From: a virus
Reading direction: 5' to 3' (one strand)
Virus record (IMG/VR): IMGVR_UViG_3300044630_005024
Location: 1 to 49,971 of that record
Length of the DNA stretch: 49,971 nucleotides
Under the pieces are notes generated by a model. It was not told the DNA's origin. It worked only from the letters and a program-made list of their open reading frames with translations, and made no database searches. Positions 31,182-39,241 of this stretch are shown one piece after another; the stretch's first letter is position 1, and the number at the start of each line of letters is the position of its first letter. The position numbers and the translations under genes were made by a program.

Positions 31182-31541
31182 TTATTGTTTGCGCGAACGC
31201 GTTGGTTTTTTAGGAGCAGATTTTGCAGCAGCTTTCTTTGCAGGAGCTTCGGCCGATTCTGCCTCAATTGGTGCCTCAACTGGTGCCTCAGCTTGAGCCT
31301 CTGGCTGCACAGTCAATTTACGAATTGCTTTAGCAACAAGCTCAGCCTCATCAAGATTGTAAGCTCCTCGACTTTGTGCATGATTTGCAGCAGCAATCAG
31401 AGTTACGATTGCGTGCTCACCAGTCATTGTTGTCAAGAAAGCTTCATAGTCTGCTCGACTTGTGTAGCTAATAGCCGAAAGAAGAGTTACCTTTGGAACT
31501 TCTTGTTCGTTTGCAGCGGTTGTTTGTTCAACGTTTTCCAT
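31182..31541 (-). CDS. Hypothetical Ala/Lys-tailed protein between gp32 and RNase H
   Basis: A 119-residue protein. Residues about 15-75 form a small helical domain (YTSRADYEAFLTTMTGEHAI and following). Residues 78-119 are an A/E/P-rich linker ending in a basic KKAAAKSAPKKPTRSRKQ tail that would bind nucleic acid. In T4 the stretch between 32 and rnh encodes gp59, gp33 and DsbA, which assist helicase loading and late transcription. By position this protein could do a related job, but there is no diagnostic similarity. Bacteroidota proteins often have such A/K-rich tails, which fits the proposed host. Confidence 0.6.
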   Translation of the reverse strand: MENVEQTTAANEQEVPKVTLLSAISYTSRADYEAFLTTMTGEHAIVTLIAAANHAQSRGAYNLDEAELVAKAIRKLTVQPEAQAEAPVEAPIEAESAEAPAKKAAAKSAPKKPTRSRKQ

Positions 31542-31565
31542 TTTTGAATATATGGTTTTTTTTAA

Positions 31566-32639
31566 TTAAAGATCTGAGAAGATGTCGTCATCGAGATCAG
31601 TTGATGGAGTGCTCTTTGTTGGAGCTGGAGCAGCTTTTGCCGGTTCCGATGCTACACCAAAGTCGTCATCATCTAAATCTACCGATAAGCTTTGGCTTTT
31701 GGCCGGAGCTGACGCTGGTGTAAATTCTAAATCGTCATCCAAAGAAGATGTCTTTTTCATAGACGATTTTGAAGAACCAGCATTAGTAAATAACGCCTTC
31801 ATTTTTTCGTCCTTCATGCCGGCAACGAGGTTATCGATGATTTGCTTGTAAGGAACGATTGCTTTGATATACTCTGCAACTTTTTCATAGTCAGAGTCAG
31901 TCCATTCTTTGTAGTGGTAAGCAGACATGTCTGGCGTGTTGTTCTTAAGGAACTCGGAGATAAAGCCGCGAACTTTAGGATCATCACTGATAGGAATATC
32001 TGTGCCCTTAGTTGGATGCTTCACGATTAGAGGAGACACCTCGTTCATGAATTTTGAAGAAGAGAAGTCTCTCCATGCTTTAGTCTTACGTTTAACTACG
32101 AGCACAAAGTCCTTACCTTCAGTCAATGAGAAAGGATTGATTTTAGAAACTGAGACAAGCTCTGCTTCTGGATTGATCTCTTGTTGGATCAAGTTGTCAA
32201 TCGTGTATCCGTAAGAGAATACTTTAATTTGACCTTCAAGACCCGGGTTTTGAGGATCTCTCTTGATGTAAACTGGAGAGTAGTAATTGTAGTAGCGATT
32301 GAAGTGCTTCTGAATTTCTTTTACGATTTCAGGTTCTTCATTCGCAAGCTTACGAAGCTCAAGGTCAAGTGACCATAAGATCGAAGACTTTCCAATTGTA
32401 GAAGGACAATCAATTACGATACGTTCATTTGTCAAAGGATTGACAAGTTTTGCAGCGTACTTCTTGTACTTACTTTTAGATGGGTCAGCTGCCCATGGAA
32501 CAAAGCGAATTACTGATTTGTAAACGCCATTTTGACCCTGATCAGGGCCTGGGTTGTAGACATTCTCGTCTACTTTACGAGCTTGTGAGGCTGCTTTGCC
32601 TGAAAAGTCGTCCGGATTGAGATTAAAGAGATCTTCCAT
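31566..32639 (-). CDS. 32: Single-stranded DNA-binding protein gp32
   Basis: A 357-residue protein (T4 gp32 is 301). A B-domain-like N-terminus leads to the OB-fold core: YKSVIRFVPWAADP near residue 40, IDCPSTIG at 77-83, a tyrosine-rich HFNRYYNYYSPVYIKRDP, and GQIKVFSYGYTIDNL. The C-terminus has repeated acidic clusters (SLDDDLEF, DLDDDDFG, DLDDDIFSDL), the protein-docking tail of gp32. T4 gp32 binds zinc through His64, Cys77, Cys87 and Cys90. Here Cys78 is the only cysteine, and the positions 10 and 13 residues on are Leu, so the zinc site is lost. A probable middle promoter element lies upstream. Confidence 0.92.
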   Translation of the reverse strand: MEDLFNLNPDDFSGKAASQARKVDENVYNPGPDQGQNGVYKSVIRFVPWAADPSKSKYKKYAAKLVNPLTNERIVIDCPSTIGKSSILWSLDLELRKLANEEPEIVKEIQKHFNRYYNYYSPVYIKRDPQNPGLEGQIKVFSYGYTIDNLIQQEINPEAELVSVSKINPFSLTEGKDFVLVVKRKTKAWRDFSSSKFMNEVSPLIVKHPTKGTDIPISDDPKVRGFISEFLKNNTPDMSAYHYKEWTDSDYEKVAEYIKAIVPYKQIIDNLVAGMKDEKMKALFTNAGSSKSSMKKTSSLDDDLEFTPASAPAKSQSLSVDLDDDDFGVASEPAKAAPAPTKSTPSTDLDDDIFSDL

Positions 32640-32672
32640 TGTTCTTAAAGATTTGTTTATGATTTAATAGAT

Positions 32673-32700
32673 TGTACTAAGGTTTACTAAAATAGTTTTC
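32673..32700 (-). promoter_or_regulatory. Possible middle promoter element upstream of gp32
   Basis: On the minus strand AAAACTAT, six bases, AAACCTTAGTA, then an AT-rich region. The same 11-base block AAACCTTAGTA, also preceded by AAACTAT, occurs upstream of the TS-family gene. Confidence 0.42.
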
Positions 32701-32737
32701 ATAAAAAATGGGATGAGTTGTTCGATACCCATCCCAT
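32701..32737 (-). terminator. Minus-strand terminator after Hc1-like gene
   Basis: On the minus strand ATGGGATG, a 14-base loop, CATCCCAT followed by TTTTTTAT. It ends the Hc1-like transcript and is directly upstream of the gp32 promoter element. Confidence 0.72.
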
Positions 32738-32765
32738 CGTGAAATTTTGCTAAAGGTTTTTCGGA

Positions 32766-32954
32766 TTACTTAGCTTCAGTTACACGAGCTTCTTGGATAT
32801 GCTTACGGCCATCTTGACTCAAGGTCTTGATTTCTTGTAATGCTTTACGAGCTCTAGTTCCTGCCGACTTGTTACCTTTTACATAGAATTTTTCAGCTTC
32901 TTCTTCTAGTGAAGCAACTGCTGTCTTCAAGGCATTTAACCATTCTGGTGTCAT
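32766..32954 (-). CDS. Histone H1-like protein, Hc1 type, as in Bacteroidota
   Basis: A 62-residue protein with the pattern of the small Hc1-type proteins common in Bacteroidota: a short helix VASLEEEAEKFYVKGNKSAG, then TRARKALQEIKTL and a charged C-terminal helix. The core KGNKSAGTRARKALQ is very close to what I recall of host copies. These proteins bind DNA and are thought to compact the nucleoid. A phage copy could bind phage or host DNA during infection or be packaged. It forms its own transcription unit, with an upstream TATAAT-like stretch around 32980 and a terminator downstream. Confidence 0.82.
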   Translation of the reverse strand: MTPEWLNALKTAVASLEEEAEKFYVKGNKSAGTRARKALQEIKTLSQDGRKHIQEARVTEAK

Positions 32955-33027
32955 ACGTATTGGATTTTTTCAATATTATACAGTATGAATCAAAAAGGTT
33001 TTAACTTGGGGTGTCGATTGGTGAATA

Positions 33028-33774
33028 TTAACCTTTATGGTTACGAGTTTTAGCTAGTTTTTCAAGTTTTACCATAGTAGAAGCTTTACTTTGTTCATAC
33101 CAGGTTGAAACTTTGCTAAAAAGTAATTTGACAACAGTATCTCCAGGATCACCGTCATTGTTTATTTCCGAAATTTCGTCTGGACTAAAATACCAAGACT
33201 TCCAATCTTGAACATTGAACTCTGTTATAGTGTCGTTCCAGCTATTGGTCTCAATTACAATGTCTATCGAGTATCTAATTGGATACTCTTGTAGACCTAT
33301 ATCAATTAGGCCAGTCTCTTCGTCATTGAAGTTTGAAAAAATTATTTCGACTGATACGTCTGTCTGTAGAGCGGCATCGTAATTTAGATCATCAAGCTCT
33401 GCAGAAAAATCAATGTCCTTGAATAATAAGGTTACTCCATGTTCGTGGTTAACTATCTCATCAATAGCTCCAAATTTAAGGACATTTGGATTTGATATGA
33501 TTTTGGTTGTTGAGTTTTCGATCCAAGATGGAGTGCCGTTCTCATTGATTACATCGGTAAATTGGTGATAACAGCTGATTGCTGATTCTCGGATTTTGAC
33601 AAAAGCTTGAGTCTTAGATGAACATTTTGAAAGCTCAATAAATTTACCATTCTCCAGCAGACCGGTTCTCCATCCACGAGAAGACGATTCTATTAAAAAG
33701 TCTTGGCCGAGAGCTGAGAGCTTTGTATAGCTTGCAGGTTGTGTATGTTCATTAAATCTTTTAAGCTTGATCAT
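33028..33774 (-). CDS. Hypothetical protein coupled to a tagged gene
   Basis: A 248-residue unknown. The first residues MIKLKRFNEHTQ look like a weak form of the tag motif. Residues about 15-60 resemble a small beta module (GQDFLIESSSRGWRTGLLEN). Residues about 105-200 are acidic and beta-rich (LLFKDIDFSAELDDLNYDAA), and the C-terminus is basic. It overlaps the end of the upstream gene at 33761-34327 by 14 bases and shares its late-type promoter. A virion protein is the simplest inference. Confidence 0.6.
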   Translation of the reverse strand: MIKLKRFNEHTQPASYTKLSALGQDFLIESSSRGWRTGLLENGKFIELSKCSSKTQAFVKIRESAISCYHQFTDVINENGTPSWIENSTTKIISNPNVLKFGAIDEIVNHEHGVTLLFKDIDFSAELDDLNYDAALQTDVSVEIIFSNFNDEETGLIDIGLQEYPIRYSIDIVIETNSWNDTITEFNVQDWKSWYFSPDEISEINNDGDPGDTVVKLLFSKVSTWYEQSKASTMVKLEKLAKTRNHKG

Positions 33775-34327
33775 TTGCTGTAGGTTGAATAGTTTCGGAG
33801 TTTTCCTCTTTTTTATCTTCCTCCTCTTTCTTTGTTTCCTTTTCAGTCTTTGCGGCCTTAAGGAAAGTTACGTCAAGATTATCAGTGTATGGAGTATTAT
33901 CAGAATCATACTCGACATCGATTTCGCCAAGCTCTTTATACTCTAATGATTTATCTCGCAATCCCTGTTTAAGGGTAAAGAACAGGTCTTTTTCCATTTC
34001 TTTCTCTCCAGTAAGAGAATCTTTGATCTCTTCTGCACGGCTTGTGAGTTTTTTCTCTTCAATCCATTTATCTAGATCGGCTGAGTTGACTTGGTATCTT
34101 TTATACTTCTTAATTCCTCCACCAGTTGGATATTCTGCTGCCCAGTCCTTATCTGCTGTAATAAAAATGAATACGTATTTCTTAGCGGCAGCCGGTGCAG
34201 CTGGCTCTCCTTCTGGAGCAGCACCGTCTGCTGGTGCTCCACCCATTGCTCCTAAATCTGGAAGCGGTGGAAGTTCATCCTCGTTGACTACTGACTCGTT
34301 AAATTCGGTAAACTTTAAAATCTTCAT
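33761..34327 (-). CDS. Hypothetical protein with tag-like N-terminus
   Basis: A 188-residue protein. I choose the ATG at 34327 because a late-promoter-like motif lies 22 bases upstream and the longer frame runs through that motif and a terminator. It begins MKILKFTEFNES, close to the T4 capsid-targeting start MKTYQEFIAE. Residues about 25-50 are an A/P/G-rich linker, residues 52-140 a folded domain (KKYVFIFITADKDWAAEYP), and the end a K/E-rich tail. I recognise no family. The N-terminus and late promoter suggest a packaged or head-associated protein. Confidence 0.65.
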   Translation of the reverse strand: MKILKFTEFNESVVNEDELPPLPDLGAMGGAPADGAAPEGEPAAPAAAKKYVFIFITADKDWAAEYPTGGGIKKYKRYQVNSADLDKWIEEKKLTSRAEEIKDSLTGEKEMEKDLFFTLKQGLRDKSLEYKELGEIDVEYDSDNTPYTDNLDVTFLKAAKTEKETKKEEEDKKEENSETIQPTANDQA

Positions 34328-34348
34328 GAGATGTTCTCTTTTTGTAAG

Positions 34349-34360
34349 ATTATTTATCTG
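34349..34360 (-). promoter_or_regulatory. Late promoter-like motif before tagged gene
   Basis: On the minus strand CAGATAAATAAT ends 22 bases before the ATG at 34327. It lies between the terminator of the nrd transcript and this gene, exactly where a new promoter is needed. Confidence 0.65.
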
Positions 34361-34365
34361 ACTTG

Positions 34366-34398
34366 AAATAAAAAAGGGAACCCTTTTGAGGTTCCCTT
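34366..34398 (-). terminator. Terminator after nrdA
   Basis: AAGGGAACC, loop of 7, GGTTCCCTT: a 9-bp stem, followed on the minus strand by TTTTTTATTT. It ends the nrdB-nrdA transcript. Confidence 0.9.
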
Positions 34399-34422
34399 CT
34401 TCTGTAGGTTTATTAGTAGTGT

Positions 34423-36822
34423 TTATGATCCGCAAGCAAGACAATCTTCTGGATTGTCCAAAGAACAACTGATGTTTTCTAGATCAACTGTTACATCTTG
34501 AACATTAAGTTTCGAAATGTCTACACCAAGCGACTGAATAGCATCGTTTGCGCTCTCAGTTCTGAGGTAGTACATTCCAGTCTTAAGACCTTTTCTCCAA
34601 GAATGAAAGTGAGCTGAAGTCAACTTAGCTGTGTTTGCATCCTTAATGAACAGGTTTAGCGACTGAGACTGGCAGATGAATCGACCTCGGTCGGCTGACA
34701 TATCTATTAAGTCTTTCTGTTTGATCTCCCAAACGGTCTTGTAAATCTCCTTAAGTTCAACTGGGATCTCAGGAATATTTTGAATCGATCCGTTTTCCTT
34801 AATGATCTTCATTCTCATTTGATCAGACCAAAGATCAAGAGCAATAAGGTCCTTAATTAGATGCTTGTTAACTGTAACGAACTCTCCAGCAAGGGTACGG
34901 CGTGTTCCGATATTTGAGGTGAATGGTTCGAATGCTTCATTGTTACCCATGATTTGAGCGGTAGAAGCAGTCGGCATTGGCGCAAGAAGTAAAGAGTTTC
35001 TAGCTCCATGCTTCATGACCGCTTTACGAAGCTTTGCCCAATCCCAACGTCCTGAAAGCTGCTCATCTGAGAAACCCCATAGATTGAATTGAAATTCTCC
35101 CTTAGAAAGCGGACTACCTTCAAATGATTCGTATGCGCCTTCTTTCTTAGCTAGATCAACTGATGCTGACATTGCGGCGAAGTAAATCGTTTCAAAAATG
35201 TCAGAGTTCATCTGTTTTGCCTCATCACTCGTGAAAGGAATTCCCATGATAGCATATAGATCAGCTTGTCCTTGAACTCCGATTCCGATTGGTCGATGTT
35301 TCATATTTGAATTTCTAGTCTCTGGAGTCGGATAGAAGTTTACGTCTATAACTTGGTTCAAATTAAGAGTTGTTTGATATGCAACATCATAGAGAGCTTG
35401 GTAATTATATTCAGCTGTGTGCTTCTTAAGTTTTCCGGATCTCTTACCTAATGTGACAAATTTGTTAACTGGAATTGATGCTAAGTTACAAACAGCCGTC
35501 TCATCCTTTGAGGTGTATTCCATAATCTCAGTACATAAGTTTGAAGACTTGATTGTACCTAGATTCTTTTGATTTGATTTCTCGTTTGCTGCATCTTTAT
35601 AAAGAATGTAAGGAGTTCCAGTTTCAATTTGAGATTCTAAGATCTTTTGCCACAATTGGCGAGCTTTAATCGTCTGTCTGCCTCTACCTTCTTGCTCAAG
35701 GCGAGTGTAGTTTTCTTCAAATTCTGCACCATACATTTCCCATAAAGGAGTTTGGATCTCGTTTGGATCAAATAGTGTCCAATCTGCATCAGCTTCAACT
35801 CTCTTCATAAAAAGATCTGATGTCCAAAGCGCCAAGAAAAGGTCACGTGCTCTGCGCTCTTCCTTACCATGGTTCTTGCGAAGATCTAACCAATCTTCAA
35901 CGTCAGCATGCCAAGGTTCCAAATAGATTGCAAATGAACCTTTTCGCTTTCCTCCGCCTTGATCTACGTAACGAGCAGTCTCATTGAATACTCTAAGCAT
36001 TGGTACGATTCCATTAGACGTTCCATTCGTGCCCTTAATGTAAGAACCTGTCGCTCTAACGTTGTGAATCGCTAGTCCAATACCTCCAGCATTCTGCGAG
36101 ATCGCTGCAACATCGGCAAGTGTCTTATAGATTCCCTGAATGGAGTCATCGTCCATCATAAGTAGGAAACAGCTTGACAATTGTGGACGTTTTGTTCCAG
36201 CGTTAAATAGTGTTGGAGTCGCATGCGTCATTTGGTGAGTTGATAATAACTCATACGTTTTGATCGCTTGCTGAATATTGTTTCCCCAAATACCAACCGC
36301 AACTCTCATATACATGTGTTGAGGAGTCTCTGCTACTTGGCCATTCGTCTTTAGAAGATAGCTTCTCTCCAGAGTCTTGAAACCAAAATAATCGAACACA
36401 AAATCTCTATCGTGAATCACTGATTCATTTAGCACATTTTTGTGTTTCATAACAGCTTGGTATGTCTCGTCAGAAATTAGCCCCGCATTAAGTCCAGTTT
36501 TCGGATCAACGTACGAATATAGATGTTCTATCGTATCGCTGAATGATTTCTGAGTCACTTTGTGAAGTCTAGTGATAGCTATTCTTGCGGCCAGAATTGA
36601 ATAATCTGGGTGCATGTAAGTCAACCCAGCGGCAGTTTCTGCAGCTAACGTATCAAGCTCATGTGAGCTTATTCCATCGTAGATTCCAGCAACGACTTTA
36701 GTTGCTACTTCCAATGCATCGATGAAGTCTGTATCAAGATCATAAGTTTGTTTCTTGATACGATTTGTAATTTTGTCTAATCTAAGGGTTTCTAAATGCC
36801 CGTCTCTCTTTAATACTTTCAT
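34423..36822 (-). CDS. nrdA: Ribonucleotide reductase class I large subunit (NrdA)
   Basis: A 799-residue subunit reducing ribonucleoside diphosphates to deoxy forms. An N-terminal ATP-cone (residues 1-90, [20 protein letters not shown]) implies allosteric dATP/ATP control. Active-site segments are [11 protein letters not shown] (first redox Cys), [11 protein letters not shown] (Asn, Cys, Glu) and [12 protein letters not shown] (second redox Cys). The C-terminal tail EDCLACGS carries the C-x-x-C pair that exchanges electrons with thioredoxin or glutaredoxin. Size is slightly above E. coli NrdA (761) and T4 NrdA (754). nrdB lies 21 bases upstream in the same transcript. Confidence 0.96.
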   Translation of the reverse strand: MKVLKRDGHLETLRLDKITNRIKKQTYDLDTDFIDALEVATKVVAGIYDGISSHELDTLAAETAAGLTYMHPDYSILAARIAITRLHKVTQKSFSDTIEHLYSYVDPKTGLNAGLISDETYQAVMKHKNVLNESVIHDRDFVFDYFGFKTLERSYLLKTNGQVAETPQHMYMRVAVGIWGNNIQQAIKTYELLSTHQMTHATPTLFNAGTKRPQLSSCFLLMMDDDSIQGIYKTLADVAAISQNAGGIGLAIHNVRATGSYIKGTNGTSNGIVPMLRVFNETARYVDQGGGKRKGSFAIYLEPWHADVEDWLDLRKNHGKEERRARDLFLALWTSDLFMKRVEADADWTLFDPNEIQTPLWEMYGAEFEENYTRLEQEGRGRQTIKARQLWQKILESQIETGTPYILYKDAANEKSNQKNLGTIKSSNLCTEIMEYTSKDETAVCNLASIPVNKFVTLGKRSGKLKKHTAEYNYQALYDVAYQTTLNLNQVIDVNFYPTPETRNSNMKHRPIGIGVQGQADLYAIMGIPFTSDEAKQMNSDIFETIYFAAMSASVDLAKKEGAYESFEGSPLSKGEFQFNLWGFSDEQLSGRWDWAKLRKAVMKHGARNSLLLAPMPTASTAQIMGNNEAFEPFTSNIGTRRTLAGEFVTVNKHLIKDLIALDLWSDQMRMKIIKENGSIQNIPEIPVELKEIYKTVWEIKQKDLIDMSADRGRFICQSQSLNLFIKDANTAKLTSAHFHSWRKGLKTGMYYLRTESANDAIQSLGVDISKLNVQDVTVDLENISCSLDNPEDCLACGS

Positions 36823-36843
36823 TGTTCTGTTTGTTGCTTTATT

Positions 36844-37809
36844 TTAGAAATCTTCATCAGTTGAAAATGCTGAGTCATTGCCAGATTTTACTCCAGCCTT
36901 CTGGTATTCACCAACCCTTTTCTCAAAGAAGTTGGTTTTTCCTTTAAGTGCAATATTAACCATGAAATCAAAAGGATTTGATGAGTTAAACACTTTTTCA
37001 CAGCCTAAGTCGATAAGCAGACGATCTGCAACGAACTCAAGATACTGCTTCATGAGGTCAGCATTCATACCGATTAGTCTAACAGGCAACGCTTCAGTTA
37101 TGAATTCTTTTTCGATCTCGAGCGCAGAAAGAATGATTTCCTTTATACGATCTTGAGAGACCTTATTGACAATGTGGTTATTATGAAGGTGCACCGCAAA
37201 GTCTGTATGAGAGCCTTCGTCTCTTGAAATAAGCTCGTTTGAGAAACTTAGTCCAGGCATGAGCCCGCGTTTCTTGAGCCAGAAAATAGAACAAAAAGAT
37301 CCTGAAAAGAAAATTCCTTCGACTGCAGCGAATGCAATTAATCTTTCTTGGAAAGAAGAGTTTTTAATCCAACGAAGAGCCCATTCAGCTTTCTTTTTGA
37401 CAGCAGGAATTGTATCAATTGCATTGAATAGTGTATCTTTCTCAGCTGGATCAGTAATATAAGTATCGATTAAGAGGGAATACGTCTCTGAGTGGATATT
37501 TTCCATCATGATTTGGAACCCATAGTAAAACTTTGCTTCTGGGTATTGCACTTCGCTAACAAAGTTTTCTGCAATGTTCTCGTTTACAATACCGTCACTT
37601 GCTGCAAAGAAAGCAAGCACATTTTTGACGAAGTATCTTTCGTCATCGGTTAACTTAGTGCGCCAATCAACAAGATCGGCGGCAAGATCAATCTCCTCAG
37701 CTGTCCAAAAGGAAGCTTCGGCTTTCTTATAAAAATCCCACAGATCGTGGTGCTGGATAGGAAAGATGACAAATCGGTTGGGATTCTCTACTAAAATAGG
37801 CTCCATCAT
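36844..37809 (-). CDS. nrdB: Ribonucleotide reductase class I small subunit (NrdB)
   Basis: A 321-residue radical-generating subunit. Di-iron ligands and the radical site are visible: the Asp/Glu area [19 protein letters not shown], then [18 protein letters not shown] with the E-x-x-H pair and the candidate radical Tyr, and later E-x-x-H in [19 protein letters not shown]. The C-terminal [14 protein letters not shown] tail would bind NrdA. The gene precedes nrdA by 21 bases. A small ORF and a TATAAATAAT motif lie immediately upstream. Two adjacent ATG codons could start it. Confidence 0.95.
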   Translation of the reverse strand: MMEPILVENPNRFVIFPIQHHDLWDFYKKAEASFWTAEEIDLAADLVDWRTKLTDDERYFVKNVLAFFAASDGIVNENIAENFVSEVQYPEAKFYYGFQIMMENIHSETYSLLIDTYITDPAEKDTLFNAIDTIPAVKKKAEWALRWIKNSSFQERLIAFAAVEGIFFSGSFCSIFWLKKRGLMPGLSFSNELISRDEGSHTDFAVHLHNNHIVNKVSQDRIKEIILSALEIEKEFITEALPVRLIGMNADLMKQYLEFVADRLLIDLGCEKVFNSSNPFDFMVNIALKGKTNFFEKRVGEYQKAGVKSGNDSAFSTDEDF

Positions 37810-37820
37810 ATTAATTTTTT

Positions 37821-37961
37821 TTAAAGGTTAGTGAACTTGATACTGTGAATCGAAAATTGGCCATGATGGGAGCTAACTGAGGTTGCAAATTTGCATAAAT
37901 TGGTAGCTCTACCATTCAATGGTTGACCTGTAGTGTGAAAGTTGTTGTTCGACCAAAGCAT
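37821..37961 (-). CDS. Possible 46-residue ORF before nrdB
   Basis: An ATG at 37961, five bases after a TATAAATAAT motif, opens a 46-codon frame ending TAA at 37821, 11 bases before nrdB. Sequence begins [17 protein letters not shown] and is rich in N, S, H and T, with no known motif. The intergenic gap is 186 bases, long for this genome. In favour: promoter-like motif, ATG and position in the operon. Against: short, unusual composition, and the motif is so close that the message would be almost leaderless. Confidence 0.35.
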   Translation of the reverse strand: MLWSNNNFHTTGQPLNGRATNLCKFATSVSSHHGQFSIHSIKFTNL

Positions 37962-37965
37962 CTTG

Positions 37966-37975
37966 ATTATTTATA
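37966..37975 (-). promoter_or_regulatory. T4-type late promoter motif upstream of nrdB
   Basis: On the minus strand TATAAATAAT, with the exact T4 late octamer. It lies 157 bases before nrdB and five before the small ORF. Late control of nrdB would be unexpected, so it may serve the small ORF or an RNA. Confidence 0.45.
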
Positions 37976-37995
37976 TTGGTACTACTGGTCTAGGG

Positions 37996-39186
37996 TTACT
38001 CGGAAAAGCCGAAATTGATGTTATTCTTGATAATGTCAACCTCTGTGATCGTCAGTAAACCTTCACTTGCAATTTTCATCTTACCTTTTAGATGGGATAC
38101 GTCCATGTTGAACGAATCTGATGTGCCGGCTATAAAAATAGTGAGAACGTTATTGTCTTTATTGAATTCGTATTCGTGCTCTTTGTTAAGAGTTCGATCT
38201 TTTAGCGTCTGCCAAGTTAATTTGTCAGCATTAATTAGATCTCTACTGGTAGTCAGAATGATTCTTGGCTCTCCTTTCTTAAGGACAATATCCTTAATGT
38301 AGAAGTCGATCTCCTTTCCGGATTCGAAACCTGCAGTATCTTTAGCATAGTTTGCGAATTCTGTCTTGTGGAGAAGACCGGTAAAGTAATTTTGGAACTC
38401 GATGAACATTCCGAAATCGTATGGCTTGTTCGTAAGAGTACCAGTATACTTTTGGCCAAAATTCAATTCGTGGATTCTATCAGGAAGAGTGTGCTTGATG
38501 TATTTCTTGTAAGAAACGATGAACAAGTCATTTGCTTGATCGTAGTTTTCAATCATAACTGGAATCTCCTTGTTCAAGTAATCATTAAAGTCTCTGATTA
38601 CGTTGGCAGCTGCGTGCGAACCTGGTAAGAAACATTTTACGCCACCCTTGTAAGTACATAGGTATCCGCCCTTGACAAGAGAATTGACTTTGATATAGAA
38701 CCATTGATTTGTTTTTTGGAACTCTTCTAGATCCTCGCGGTGTGCGATAGTAGAGCACTTACGCTCTGATGCAAGGAATTCGCCGTTATCTGCTTTATAG
38801 ACAACTACTTTAAACTCGCGATCAGTCTCTCCATGAATGAGTAGCGCAGGTTCATGTGAGAACTCTCTAAATGGAACGTATAGAGTTGTGTATGTTGCAT
38901 TGTCTTGCACAACGATTTGCTTGGCTTCAAAATCTACTTGCTTAGCAACGACTTTACAGATTTGACCAGCAGCAAGATCCTTGGAGCCAGTTATTTCATG
39001 TCCGTTGAAGTACGCATTGTACTTGTCATATAATTCCTGAGCGTAAGGTTCTTTACAGAAAATCTTGAGACCTGCCTTACGATCAGCCTCTGTCAATTTG
39101 ACTGATGTGTTGTACTTAGACGAAGGTTGGTTGAGGATGTCCTCAACATTTTGATCGTCGAAATTGGATGAGTTTATTTTGTTCAT
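37996..39186 (-). CDS. Ribosomal protein S1-like protein (tandem S1 domains)
   Basis: A 396-residue protein with at least two, probably three, S1 (OB-fold RNA-binding) domains. Domain B, residues about 161-235, has VNSLVKGGYLCTYKGGVKCF then LPGS, matching the V-x-G-x-x-GG-(F/Y)-x-x-x-x-G-x-x-(A/G)-F-x-P-x-S signature. Domain C, residues about 238-315, has FGQKYTGTLTNKPYDFGMFI, then TGLLHKTEF and an IDFYIKDIVLKKGEPRIILT end. Domain A, about 68-115, is more diverged. Bacterial S1 brings mRNA to the 30S subunit, which matters for messages without a Shine-Dalgarno sequence. I infer that it diverts host ribosomes or a host S1 partner toward phage messages. Phage replicases can also borrow S1, so other roles are possible. 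Confidence 0.82.
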   Translation of the reverse strand: MNKINSSNFDDQNVEDILNQPSSKYNTSVKLTEADRKAGLKIFCKEPYAQELYDKYNAYFNGHEITGSKDLAAGQICKVVAKQVDFEAKQIVVQDNATYTTLYVPFREFSHEPALLIHGETDREFKVVVYKADNGEFLASERKCSTIAHREDLEEFQKTNQWFYIKVNSLVKGGYLCTYKGGVKCFLPGSHAAANVIRDFNDYLNKEIPVMIENYDQANDLFIVSYKKYIKHTLPDRIHELNFGQKYTGTLTNKPYDFGMFIEFQNYFTGLLHKTEFANYAKDTAGFESGKEIDFYIKDIVLKKGEPRIILTTSRDLINADKLTWQTLKDRTLNKEHEYEFNKDNNVLTIFIAGTSDSFNMDVSHLKGKMKIASEGLLTITEVDIIKNNINFGFSE

Positions 39187-39241
39187 ATCGTTACGTTAAA
39201 TATAGTAACTTATACGACGTTTCTCACCAAAGTTTTCATTT

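Noticed and set aside
31178-31279. Longer N-terminus for RNase H
   Set aside because: The 34 extra codons are an out-of-frame reading of the upstream gene's Lys/Ala-rich tail; MNLVIDGNAF is the family start.
34328-34468. Longer N-terminus for the 33761 gene
   Set aside because: The extra 47 codons cross a strong terminator and a late-promoter-like motif and overlap the end of nrdA.
37861-37940. tRNA-like look of the gap before nrdB (D-arm-like GGTAG, GTTCGA)
   Set aside because: The pieces cannot be arranged into a cloverleaf on either strand: no acceptor stem and no paired T-arm.
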